Origin: Glebionis coronaria
Taxonomy: Eukaryota > Streptophyta > Magnoliopsida > Asterales > Asteraceae
Direction: 5' to 3'
Length of the DNA stretch: 64,000 nt
NCBI GenBank assembly: GCA_025667525.1
Contig: CM046882.1
Coordinates: forward strand, 499,190,292-499,254,291
A program made the position numbers and the translations under genes. The stretch's first letter is position 1. Each line of letters starts with the position of its first letter. The notes beneath the pieces are model-generated. The model was not told where the DNA came from. It ran no database searches and saw only the letters and a list, made by a program, of their open reading frames with translations. Below, one piece after another: positions 34,090 through 45,122 of this stretch.

Positions 34090-34151
34090 AGTGGTATCAG
34101 AGCTTGTTGAGAAACTTTGTCTAAATCAAGAACAAAATCCTCATAGCAAAC

Positions 34152-36773
34152 ATGTTTTCAGACTCATCCTCAAACAGCAACAACCACAATAACCTCAAGT
34201 TACCCATGTTGGATCCTGAAAACTTTGAATTATGGGAATTCAGAATCCAACAATACCTGAAAATGGAACACTATGTTCTTTGGGAGATCATAGAGTTTGG
34301 TGATCAATTCAACAAAATGGTGGCAGTTGAAGAGGGCAAGGAAGAAGGTGAAAGTTCCAAAGGTAAGGACAAGAAGAAATATGATGCTCCGTGTGATAAG
34401 GAAATACTGGCTAGAAGGCATGATGTCAGGGCTCACAGCTCATTTCTTTTGGCCCTACCTGATAGACATCAACTCAGATTCATGAAATACAAAACAGCTA
34501 AGGATCTATGGGAAGCCATAGGCAAAACCTTTGGAGGAAATGAAGCCACAAAGAAGAAGAAGAAAAATCAAATGCTGAATGATTTTGCTTCTTTCAAAGC
34601 AATTGGTGATGAATCAATTGGAACTATTTACAATAGGCTTCAAGACATGGTGGCCCAGTTGGAATTCTTTGATATTGAGGTATCAAAAGAGCAAGTGAAT
34701 ACCAGGTTTCTTAACAGCCTTCAGAAAGAATGGTTTGTCTATAAGGCAATTTGGCAGAATAAGGACGACTTGGACGAAAAAGACATTGATGACATATATA
34801 ATAACCTAAAGGTTTTTGAACCTGTTGTCAATGAGATGAAGTCAAAAGGAACAATTCCCACCAACTCAAGTGGAATCATTGATTCCCCTGCTAACATGGC
34901 ATTCATATCACAAAGCAGTGGAATCTCCAAGAACAGTGGAATTGAAGTAGCCCCTGCTACTTATTCCCCTACTACCAGGTCTGGACCTTCCTATGATGAA
35001 GAAAGACCAGCTACATTCAGCCTTGATACTGCTTATGCTTTTATAGCATCTCAAGGGCCACAAGGATCCACTGTGTTACATGAAGATCTAAGCCAAATCA
35101 GTAAGCAAGGACTAGAAGAAATGGATATCAAGTGGAATATGGCTCTGCTCAGCATGAGAGCCAACAGGTTCTACAAGAAGTATGGGAAGAAGATCTCAAT
35201 TAATCCCTCTGATGTGGCTGGGTTTGATAAAACAAAAGTTGAATGCTACAATTGTGGCAAAAAGGGTCATTTTGCCAGGGAATGCAGAGGACCTAAGACT
35301 GGAAATAGATACAGAAAGGAAACAAGAGATGATGATTCTGGTGCTAAAGCCATGGTAGCCATGCAGGGGATAGATGGAGCAAGTGGATGGGACTGGAGTG
35401 CTATGACAGAGAATGTGGAAAGAAATCAAGCTTTGGTTGCTGAGGAAAAGGAAGAAGACTTTGCACTTATGGCTATGTCAAGTTCCAGCTCTGACAATGA
35501 GGTATATGATGACTCATACTATACTAAAGCTTGTAGGAAAAATACTGAATCTTTGAATGATCAAATCAGAAAGGTAAAAGCTGACTATATCAATTGTGAT
35601 AATGATCTTGATAATTATAAACGTGCTTTAGAACAGTTAGAGTCCACCATAAGAGAGTATAGGCAAAGAGAAAGTGATTATAGGGATCACATTGTGATTC
35701 TAGAAAGAGATGCTAAGGTGAATAACCAATCTATAAAGGTATTGACTGCTGAACTTGAAACTTTCAAAGCTAACCAAAAGATAGATGAAGAAACTGTTGA
35801 AAAATTTGGAAAAGCTTCAAAAGATTTAACCAAAGCAGTTGAAATTGGTCAATCTCCTAGGGACAAAACAGGGTTTGGGATTAAAAATATGCATGCTACC
35901 ATACCACCACCCCCTGCTAACATCCATGCTCCTTCTCCTAGAAAAGACCTGTCCTGGATTGGTCTCCCTTGTTTTGAAAAACAGGATGACATTAAGTTTG
36001 ACTTGAGTGCTTATATACCTAATAATCTTGATACAGAAGAGTCTCTAGTTAAAACTAGTGTTATTAGGGATGTTGAAAAGGAACAGGCTGGTTTAAAACA
36101 AATTGATAACCCTGTTAGATTTTCAAGAGAAGGAATTGTTGGCAAAAATTCTAGCTCTAAAAATAGCTCCCCTAAGTCTACCATTAAATATGCTGGCATG
36201 TACCGGAATATCAGAGGTAATCAAAGAAATTGGAATGACCAAAAGTCTCATCAATTAGGAGAAGACTTTGTGATTAATACCAAGCCCTGCTTCACATGTG
36301 GCAGCTTCGAACACACTTATCAAGAGTGTAAGGCACCAATGGAGATGGTGGCTGCAAATCCCTTAAAGGATATGCAACCTAAAACCATTCTTCTAAATGC
36401 AGGGGCAAAATCTTTTTCCCCTGCCAAGTATGTTGCCCCTGCCTTGAGAAATAATGTGACTGATAAATATGTTGTTCCTGCCCTTAGGAAGGAGAATGAT
36501 GCTCACTCAAAGCCCAACACGTCTGTGACCACCCCAACACCTTATACTGCATATAGATCTGGCTCTAGACCTTACCAACATATGACTAGAGGCCAAAACA
36601 AAAGGTGGGTTCCCTCTGCTAAGCATAGAGATTCCCCTGCTAAAACTAGGGTTTCCCCTGCTAGAAAAATTGTGTATTCTAGGAACATGGGAAGATGGGG
36701 AAAAGCTGTGAAAGCTCAGCTCGTTGGGTTTGGGCACCCAAAAGGGGTACTCAATCCAATGGTGTATCTCTAG
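34152..36773 (+). CDS. Copia gag polyprotein
   Basis: This 873-residue frame starts at the first ATG after the primer site. The N-terminal half has the Copia gag domain (UBN2 type): WEFRIQQYLKMEHY near residue 30, then KTAKDLWEAIGKTFGG and LNSLQKEW. A CCHC knuckle CYNCGKKGHFAREC starts at residue 365. A long coiled-coil-like segment covers about residues 460-560. A second knuckle-like CFTCGSFEHTYQEC starts at residue 713. The C-terminal region repeats S-P-A tripeptides encoded by TCCCCTGCT. A one-base shift near 36,750 ends the frame at a TAG; the natural gag end appears to be the TAA near 36,849 in another frame. Gag forms particles and binds RNA. Confidence 0.9.
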   Translation: MFSDSSSNSNNHNNLKLPMLDPENFELWEFRIQQYLKMEHYVLWEIIEFGDQFNKMVAVEEGKEEGESSKGKDKKKYDAPCDKEILARRHDVRAHSSFLLALPDRHQLRFMKYKTAKDLWEAIGKTFGGNEATKKKKKNQMLNDFASFKAIGDESIGTIYNRLQDMVAQLEFFDIEVSKEQVNTRFLNSLQKEWFVYKAIWQNKDDLDEKDIDDIYNNLKVFEPVVNEMKSKGTIPTNSSGIIDSPANMAFISQSSGISKNSGIEVAPATYSPTTRSGPSYDEERPATFSLDTAYAFIASQGPQGSTVLHEDLSQISKQGLEEMDIKWNMALLSMRANRFYKKYGKKISINPSDVAGFDKTKVECYNCGKKGHFARECRGPKTGNRYRKETRDDDSGAKAMVAMQGIDGASGWDWSAMTENVERNQALVAEEKEEDFALMAMSSSSSDNEVYDDSYYTKACRKNTESLNDQIRKVKADYINCDNDLDNYKRALEQLESTIREYRQRESDYRDHIVILERDAKVNNQSIKVLTAELETFKANQKIDEETVEKFGKASKDLTKAVEIGQSPRDKTGFGIKNMHATIPPPPANIHAPSPRKDLSWIGLPCFEKQDDIKFDLSAYIPNNLDTEESLVKTSVIRDVEKEQAGLKQIDNPVRFSREGIVGKNSSSKNSSPKSTIKYAGMYRNIRGNQRNWNDQKSHQLGEDFVINTKPCFTCGSFEHTYQECKAPMEMVAANPLKDMQPKTILLNAGAKSFSPAKYVAPALRNNVTDKYVVPALRKENDAHSKPNTSVTTPTPYTAYRSGSRPYQHMTRGQNKRWVPSAKHRDSPAKTRVSPARKIVYSRNMGRWGKAVKAQLVGFGHPKGVLNPMVYL

Positions 36774-36851
36774 TCTTTGATAAGCTATCCTACATTGATA
36801 CACGAGGTAGATCCAAGTCTGTAATGGCTTGGGTCCCCAAGAAAAACTAAT

Positions 36852-37463
36852 TTGTTTTTCTTTTTGCAGGTGACAAAGAAGACAAGGGATGATAGAGCAT
36901 ATTGGGATAGTGGATGCTCAAGAAGTATGACTGGACAAAAAGCTTACTTGTCTAACTTTGTGCCCCTGCATGACAATGATGGTGTTTCTTTTGGAGATGG
37001 GCATGGAACCATAACAGGAAAAGGAACTATTGTCACTAATGGGATGACCTTTGACAATGTGTACTTGGTGAAAGAACTCAAGTACAATCTCTTCAGTGTG
37101 TCACAGATGACTGATAACAAGAATTTTGTCTTGTTTACTGACACTGAATGCTTGGTGTTAGGAAAGGAGTTTGTCTTGCCAAAAGACACTCCTATTGTAC
37201 TCAGAACACCAAGACAGAAGAATATGTACACAATTGATCTCAAGGACATATCTCTCCAAGACAATGAAACATGTTTCATTGCCAAAGCTTCAGCAGATGA
37301 ATGTAAGAAATGGCATAGAAGACTTGGCCATCTTAATTTCAAGAACATGAACAAACTAGTAAAGTATAATCTGGTTCATGGTCTTCCTTCCAAGTCCTTT
37401 GCCAATGAACATACTTGTGCTGCATGTCTGAAAGGGAAGCAACACAGAGCATCTTGCAAATAA
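36852..37463 (+). pseudogene. Copia pol, part 1: protease and pre-integrase domain
   Basis: The retropepsin motif WDSGCSRSMTG has its catalytic Asp at codon 36,906. NLFSVSQM and the GAG-pre-integrase zinc-binding segment follow (KWHRRLGHLN ... CAACLKGKQHRA). It shares the reading frame of gag but is separated from it by stop codons at 36,771 and about 36,825, and an in-frame TAA at 37,461 ends it. The protease would release gag and pol products. The nominal start at 36,852 is only the first ATG of the open stretch. Confidence 0.85.
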
Positions 37464-37472
37464 AAAACAAGT

Positions 37473-39590
37473 ATGTCCACCACCAAGCCATTGGAACTAC
37501 TGCATATGGACCTCTTTGGTCCTACTTCTGTGGCAAGCATAATGAAGAAATGGTACTGCTTAGTGATTACTGATGATTTTTCAAGGTTCACATGGACATT
37601 CTTCCTATTTGAGAAGAGTGACACAGCTGATGTACTCATTGGGTTCATCAATCAAATTGAACTATCAAAAAGCATGAAGGTGATTACCATGAGATCAAAC
37701 AATGGTGGTGAGTTCAGAAATCAGAAACTGGACTCTTTCTGCATTAACAAAGGCATCAAGAGGCAATTCAGCATAGCAAGAACACCTCAACAAAATGGAG
37801 TGGCAGAAAGAAGGAATAGGACACTCATTGAAGCTGCTAGAACTATGCTATCTGATTCCAAACTTCCAGTTATCTTTTGGGCTGAAGCTGTATCCACTGC
37901 TTGTTATGTACAAAACAGGTCCTTGGTAATTAAGGCACACAACAAGACCCCTTATCAGCTGTTCAATGGAAGACCTCTTTTAATTGACTTTTTCAGACCT
38001 TTTGGATGTCATGTGATCATCTTGAACACTATTGACAATCTAGGTAAATTCAGTGAAAAGGGTGATGATGGATACTTTGTGGGTTATTCATTAAACAGCA
38101 AGGGATATAGGGTCTTCAACAAGAAGACAAGCAAAATCACAGAAAATCTTCATGTGAACTTTCTTGAAGACAAACCTGAAGATGTTCAAACAGGTCCTGA
38201 CTGGTTCTTTGATATAGATGTACTTTCAAAGTCTATGAATTATGTACCTATTGCTTTGCAGAACACTAACATTTCAGGTACTCAAGAAACAACTGGTGCA
38301 GAAAAGTCACCCCTGAGGTACATGAATGTACCCTCATTGTTTCCTATTGAAGCTGATGTTCAAGAAGATAATTCTTCTCTAGGAAAAGAACAACCAATCT
38401 CATCCCCTGCTATGGCTGAAGGCAGCGGAATGGCTGAAAGTAGTGGAATCCAGGATTCCCCTGCTAGACCAATTGCTTCCACTTCCACAAAGGATCATGT
38501 TGCTAATGAGACTATTGATGCAGAAAGAGAATCCCCACTCATTTCATCATCTACACCCATAAATGATGGTCCTCTTATATCCAGCAGTGGAAGCAGAATC
38601 ATCAAGAGTGGAGGTCCTAGTTACTCAGAGCTTCATTCTGCTCACCAGCACCCATCTCTAGGTCATGCTGTATCATTTGGAAGTTCCTTTGAGGACTTCT
38701 TTCCTAATCAAAATATCCCCATCAATTCTGATTTGGAAGAAGATGAAACAGAAGTCATCATGCAGCCTACCTACAGAATCAATAAGGATCATCCTATCTC
38801 TCAGATCATTGGTAATCCTGAAGCCCCCAGACATACAAGGTATACAGCAAAAGAGCACATCTTCATTGCTAACATCACCATGAAGTTCAATCATGACAAC
38901 ATGCAATGTTGTCTGTTTACTGCATTTTTGTCACAAGAAGAGCCAAAGAAGATTTTTCAGGCTTTAAATGACCCAAGTTGGGTTGAAGCCATGCAAGAGG
39001 AGCTCTTACAATTTGACATACAAGAGGTTTGGATTCTGGTTGATTGTCCCAAATGGACAAGGCCTATTGGGACAAAGTGGGTACTCAGGAACAAAAAGGA
39101 TGAAAGGGGAATAGTTGTCAGGAACAAAGCAAGACTAGTGGCACAAGGATATACTCAGGAAGAAGGTATTGATTATGAAGAGGTGTTTGCTCCAGTAGCC
39201 AGGATTGAAGCTATTAGATTATTTCTTGCTTATGCCTCATTCATGGACTTCACTGTCTTCCAGATGGATGTGAAAAGTGCCTTCCTATATAGAACCATTG
39301 ATGAAGAAGTCTATGTCATGCAACCACCAGGGTTTGAAGACCCAGAACATCCTGACAAAGTATACAAAGTGAAAAAGGCCATGTATGGACTTCACCAAGC
39401 TCCCAGAGCTTTGTATGGTACTCTCTCTAAATATCTCTTAGACAATGGATTCAGCAGGGGGAAGATTGATCAGACCCTGTTTACTAAGAAACAAAAGGGT
39501 GACCTTCTGCTAGTACAAGTCTATGTGGATGACATCATTTTTGGATCAACTAACTCTATACTTAGCAAAGAGTTTGCCAAATTGATGTAG
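37473..39590 (+). pseudogene. Copia pol, part 2: integrase and reverse transcriptase
   Basis: The integrase core (rve) spans about 37,480-38,000: first Asp in HMDLFGPT (37,509) and Glu in [10 protein letters not shown] (37,806). At the second catalytic position the motif reads SNNGGEF, with AAC (37,698) where the family has Asp, so the integrase should be inactive. A low-complexity linker follows. The RT domain starts about 38,960 (WVEAMQEEL) and includes [11 protein letters not shown] and the catalytic YVDDIIFGS at 39,522. An in-frame TAG at 39,588 separates it from RNase H. Confidence 0.9.
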
Positions 39591-39602
39591 GATAAATTCC
39601 AA

Positions 39603-40463
39603 ATGAGTGCCATGGGAGAACTAAACTTCTTTTTGGGGTTACAAGTTCAGCAGCAGAAAGATGGGATATTTATCTCACAAGACAAATATGTGGCTGAGAT
39701 TGTGAAGAAGTTTGGCATGTCTGATGGAAAGAAGGTGTCCACTCCAATGGACAAGGATCATCCATGGGGTAAGGATGGTCCTGGAAAGCCTATAGATGTC
39801 AGGAATTATAGGTCTATGATTGGGTCTCTAATGTATCTCAATGCTTCAAGACCTGACATCTTGTTTGCAGTCTGCTTATGTGCAAGATACCAGGTGTCAC
39901 CAACAGAGTGTCACTTATTTGTTGTGAAAAGGATTTTTAGGTATCTGAAATGTCATCCCACCTTAGGAATCTGGTATCCAAAGGAGTCACCATTTGAGCT
40001 GATAGCTTATTCAGATAGTGATTATGCTGGTGACAACAATGATAGGAAGTCTACAACAGGGGGATGCCAATTTTTGGGAAGCAGGCTTATATCTTGGCAA
40101 TGTAAGAAGCAGACTATCATGGCAACATCCACGACTGAAGCTGAGTATGTAGCAGCTGCTGCATGCTGTGGTCAAGTTCTTTGGGTGCAAAATCAGCTGC
40201 TTGATTATGGGTATAACTTTCTTAAAACCAAGATATTCATTGACAACAACAACACTATTTGCATTATAAAGAACCCTGTTTTTCATAGCAAAACTAAACA
40301 CATTAAAATTAGACATCACTTTATCAGAGATTGTTTTGAAAAAGGACTGATTGTTCCTGAGAAAATTGATACAGAACTTAATGTTTATGATCTTTTAACA
40401 AAAGCTTTTGAAGTAGGGAGGTTTAAGTATCTGGTTGCAGGTGTTGGAATGGTTACTCCTTAA
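39603..40463 (+). pseudogene. Copia pol, part 3: RT thumb and RNase H
   Basis: This continues the RT frame after the TAG stop: GELNFFLGLQV, RNYRSMIGSLMYLNASRPDI, then RNase H with AYSDSDYAG, TSTTEAEYVAA, IFIDNNNTI and IRHHFIRD. These carry the acidic residues of the RNase H active site. The frame ends at a natural TAA (40,461-40,463). The ATG at 39,603 is not a real start. Confidence 0.88.
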
Positions 40464-41551
40464 AATCTGATGTCTATTTTGTCATATATGATCAGGGTTG
40501 CTTCACTGCTGTTGTTGTATAACTGTTAGTCAATTTTTCCATCTCTTTCATTCCACTGCTTTTTAACACAGATTCCCCTGCTGGGGGTTCATTCCCCTGC
40601 CAAGAGAATTTTTCTCTTAAGCTGGGTGTGTTCTTTTTGCAAAAGTGGTTCTATGTGGTTTTAGACTAACAATGCAGAGGTTCATATGGTGCATACTATT
40701 CTCATTGGTGGATCAGGTATATACTCTATGTTTCAGGGGAGGTTAGGTCACACCTTTAGGACTCAGGGTATCCTTAGGATACTCATATATGATCCTAGAT
40801 CATATCCACTGGTGAGTGAGGGTTCAGGGTAATGATGACTTGCTGCAAAGCTTGTCAGAACTCTGAAACCTTGAGGCACTATAGTGTGTGCTTACATTTC
40901 TCTATTAAAACAGAGGTGTGGCACACATTGCCAAGACTGACTGACCATAGGTAAGGGACAAGGTTGGGATGGTGACTGGGGTATGCATGTTTTCTTGGGA
41001 TAACCTGGTGTAGGGGGACTTATGTATTGACTTTTTGTATTGGGACCATTGCTGAATAGAGCACTCTTGAGTTTCTATGTATCTATCTTGTGTATACAAG
41101 TGTGTGCAATTAGAGCAGAGCTAGTTAGCATTAGTCTCTCCATGACTAGTCCAATACCCCTAGGAAAGTTTCCCCTGCTTTTATCTTTTCATTCCCCTGC
41201 TATCATAACATTCCCCTGTTTGACCGTTGACCGACAATACCGTTACCCTGATCATAGCCGTTGGGCCTGCTTGCTTTAATTTTGGTTAGGGAATATTTTA
41301 TTGTTTTTAAAAGATATTTAAGGCGCTTTCTTCGCTGATTGGTAATCTTTTCCTTTTATTTCAAATAAATTAATTTTTTATCAAGATTTATCTTTGATAT
41401 TTTTGCAATTGAAAATTTTGGTCCAATCACAGCTCTTCAATTCGCCTATAAAAACTTAATTCCCTTCACCAGCAGGTCCATCTTTCTCCCTCGACTTAAT
41501 CCCACTTACCTCTCATCTCTATAAACCTTCAAACTATTTTCAAAATTCATC
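40464..41551 (+). other. Copia spacer between pol and the 3' ORF
   Basis: This has no coding capacity. It carries TTCCCCTGC(T/C) motifs at about 40,571, 40,590, 41,170, 41,191 and 41,209. Near its end, CCTATAAAAAC (about 41,444) and a pyrimidine-rich leader (CTTTCTCCCTCGAC, CTCATCTCTATAAACC) precede the ATG at 41,552. They look like an internal promoter or leader for the downstream ORF. Promoter function is inferred. Confidence 0.6.
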
Positions 41552-44528
41552 ATGACTCTTAAAATTGCTCCTAATCATAATCAAATCGCTTTGCTTCATG
41601 ATGAACCAGCCGAGTTTGCTGATGCTGTGGCCTTTCTAAAGTCTTCGTACTTCAGAGTGGCCCTTCTCATCAATCCTCGAATCTATACCTCACACATTCA
41701 ACAGTTCTGGTCTAAAGCCATGACCAAAACAGTGAATGGAGAGGTTATAATTCAAAGCAAGGTTGATGGTCATTCCAAGGTGATTACACTTGCCTCCATC
41801 AGGGAGAATCTTCTCCTTGATGATGAGGATGGGATAACCAACTTTTCTGAGGCTGAAATTTTTGCAGGTCTTGTTAAATTGGGGTACAAACTTTCTAAAA
41901 ATCAAAATGTAAGTTTGCTAAAGGCCAGTTTGCCCCTCATTGGAAATATTTGATTCATACAATTATGCAATGTTTGTCACCAAAAACCACTGCTTTTAAT
42001 GAAGTTGGTAGTGAGATAGCTTCTGCCCTGATCTGCTTTGCAACAGGGAGGAAATATTGTTTTTCTCAAATGATTTTTAAAGGTAGGGTTAAAAATGTTT
42101 CAAGTACCTCAAAGTTTTGTATGTATCCAAGGTTTATAGAAATTCTGCTAAATATGAGTGATCATGGTCCCATTAAACACAAAAACTATTTTTCAGCAAC
42201 CCAACACACCACCAAACTCTTCACCACACTACTTGCACCATCACCTTTGTTTTCTGGCAAAAACATTCCACTCACTTCAATTATGATGGACCAAATCAGA
42301 CGGGAAGAAGCCAAAAATCAAACAGTCACACCTCAACCTTCTGATTCCCCTGCCAAGAACCTACCACCTGCTGATCCACAACATGAAAGGCGTTCAAAAT
42401 CCAGGTTTGCCAGGTCTCCCTTGCCTGGTGAATCTTCACAAGCAGCAGAAAGGAGAGTCTCCAAGAGTTTGGAGCAACCTGGGGGTTTGGCTGCCACTAC
42501 TGTCTCATCCTCAAGGGGTGAGCAGGATAGTGACACCATCAATAAGTCCTCTCCCCCACTCCATGATATCCAAAAAGAGGAGAAATTCCCTTCTAGGATT
42601 GAGAGCAGTCTGTAACCTTTGACTAATTTGGAATTGACGAAAATGTGTATGAGTCTGAAAAGGCAGAATGCACAACTGGTACAAGATGTCAAAAGGTAAG
42701 GTCTGGTTATCACTCACTTGGAAACCAGACTTGCTACTCTTGAGGGGAGGAGAAATCCCAGACTGATTCTTTCAACAAATGAGGATGCTTCCAAAGGGGA
42801 GGAAGTTCCACATATAGAGGGGTCTACTGAGTACTATTCATATCCTGGAGGGGTACATGGAAAGATAACAAGTGCCCAGAAAGGGATGGAGAAAGGGAGT
42901 ACTGATAAGGAAAGTGACAAGGGGAGTGCAACCAAAGATATTGCTCAAACATTGCTCACCATGGGCAATCCAGAAGAAGCCCCTGCTTCAAAAGTTTCCT
43001 CTGCCGTTGCTGATTCCACTGCTGTAAGTCAATCCCCTTCTAAGAGTATTACTCAATACTTTGTTAGAAAGAATAGAAAGCAGCCAGCTCAGAAGGGGAT
43101 TACAATCAAAGAACCTGCATCTAAAGCAAAACCAGCACCAGCAGTGGATCCAAAAGACAAAGGAAAGGGAATCATGGTGCAACAGCCCAAGAGAAAATAC
43201 AAGCATCTAACTCCTGAACAGCAAAGGGCTCAAGAAGCACATGATGCACAAGTAGCTCTCAGGCTACAACAAGAGGAGATGGATATGCAGGACCAAAGAA
43301 TGCAACAGATGAGGCCCAAAGACATGCTCAAGCAGGTTGAGATTATGCATAGAGAACTAGATGACAGGGTACCTCATGTTGGAGAGTTTCTTGATCAATG
43401 GGAGAAGGAGTTGATAAATTCTCCTTTGGAAGACAGGTATGAGTTGACTTGCCTTGTTTACAAATATCAATCTGAGTATCTGGAAAGAAGGGCAATTCAA
43501 ATTCAGAGTGAGAAGTATCTAACTTCAGAGAAAGGGCAACTTGATCACTACAAAGTTCTGCTTAAGAGACATAGAAAGTGGAAGGATGGTTACTTCAGTG
43601 ATATGAGTTTGAAGCCATAAAAAGAGTAGTCAGACCAGTTCTAAAATTGTATGATGTGGAGGATTGGATGACTATCAACACTCCTGAGGAAGCTGAGTAT
43701 CTTAGGAGACAAAGTGAAATGCTACAGAAAGCTAGAGAATCAAAGAAAAGAAAAGCTGAAGAGACAACTTTGGAAACTACACAAGCAGGTGCATCATCCC
43801 AAGCAGGTGCATCATCACAAGCAGGGGCATCACATCAAGCAGGTGGAAGTTTTCCAGAAGTACTTGAGAAGTCTGTACTTAATGTACAAAGAGCAGCAAA
43901 GAGACTCAAGAGAATGGAGAAAGTGGGCACAGTTACTAAAGAGTCTCAAAGGCCTTCAAATGATGAGATTGATAAACAGCTAATTCTGCAGGAAAATGAT
44001 GAAATCTCACCTAGTGAACTTGGAAAGAAGTTTGCTATCATAGAGTATGCTGTTTATGAACACAAAGGGAGGACTTGGTGGAAGCTTACAAGAGCTGACA
44101 ATACAACACAGACATTTCTAAGTCTAGATGTCATGTTTCAAATTTTGGATAGTGAAGACTTAGAAGATCTGTGGAAAATATTGAAGAAGACGTTTGCTGC
44201 AAAACCTCCTACCATGGATGGTGTGGAGAAGGATTAGGTAATCTAGGAGTGCATGCATAGGATGTATGAGCATGAGTTATTTGATCCCATATTTGATGCA
44301 GTGAATAAAGAAGATTTGTTGTATTGGAAGCTGTTTACCAATTCTGGGGTTTATGAGGTAGTGATGGAAGGTGTGAGTGTGTACTTGCTCAATCATAGGT
44401 ATTATCCCTTCTCTCAGGACACCTTGAAGAAACTGACACAGGCTAACCTAATTGTAGATGCTAAAAAGCCTGTTGCTTATGATCTGGTAAGAATGGTTCA
44501 TAGTCAGATTTGGCCAGAAAGTTTGTAA
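41552..44528 (+). pseudogene. Sirevirus-type additional 3' ORF (env-like position), broken
   Basis: After pol, an additional gene occupies the place where Sireviruses carry an env-like or accessory ORF. The N-terminal part (41,552-41,953) has AVAFLKSSYFRVALLINP and QQFWSKAM, a domain I know from many Asteraceae Copia elements. Later parts lie at 41,950-42,615, 42,718-43,620 (a charged, coiled-coil-like segment with QQEEMDMQDQRMQQM), 43,647-44,237 (ASSQAGASSQAGAS repeats) and 44,253-44,528. Breaks: one-base shifts near 41,925 and 43,600, and stops at 42,613, about 42,700, 44,235 and 44,244. I see no signal peptide or clear membrane helix at the start. Function unknown. Confidence 0.75.
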
Positions 44529-44596
44529 GCATCCTCATAAACTAGTATTTATTCAGAAACTTGTCTTTAGGGAAAAGCACAAGTTTAGGGGAGGAT

Positions 44597-45122
44597 TGTT
44601 GGGAATAAATCTATGCTTAGTTTGTTTCCCCTGCTAGTTGATTATTTGTACCCCTGCTAGAGTAAGTTCCCCCTGCTAAATAACAAAGGCAGGGGGATTG
44701 GTTCCCCTGCTGAAGTCAAAGGCCCTGCTGTCAAAGATAAACATGGAATAGATTTTTACACGTTTCAATTATTATTCCTTAATACTTTCCATAGTTTGTT
44801 AGTAGTGATCTTGTACGTGAGTCCTTGTGCCTATAAAAGGACTCACTAGGTTAGCATGCAAAGTGTGTCTTTCTCATTTGTCTTTCATTATATTACTTTA
44901 AGGTTTTGTAAACCCTAATACCATTTTGGGTATTCGTATATCTTTGATATATTAAAGTTCAACGTTTCAATCACATTTTATTCTTGTGCTAAACATTACA
45001 TTCCGCATCTTGTTTAGTTACTTTGCTTTGCAAAGTTTCTCTAGTGTTAGATTGAATTCTTTCTCTCTATCACAACCCTTAAACAAGCTATTAAGGTTTA
45101 AGATCTGACTTTGGGATCAACA
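44597..45122 (+). repeat. Copia 3' LTR
   Basis: This partner of 33,564-34,089 has the same length. By eye four substitutions separate the two, all in the first 190 bases (for example GGGGAATT versus GGGGGATT, and ACGTG versus ACACG). Confidence 0.97.

Larger units (their letters stand above)
33564..45122 (+). mobile_element. Sirevirus-like Copia retrotransposon, nearly complete
   Basis: Direct repeats GGAAC (33,559-33,563 and 45,123-45,127) flank it. LTRs are 526 bp each (33,564-34,089 and 44,597-45,122) and differ by eye at four positions. The order is LTR, Met primer site (34,092-34,103), gag, protease, integrase, RT, RNase H, a spacer, an additional 3' ORF, polypurine tract (about 44,587-44,595) and LTR. 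An extra ORF after pol is a Sirevirus trait. Coding parts carry several stops and frameshifts, so it is not autonomous now although recently inserted. Confidence 0.95.
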
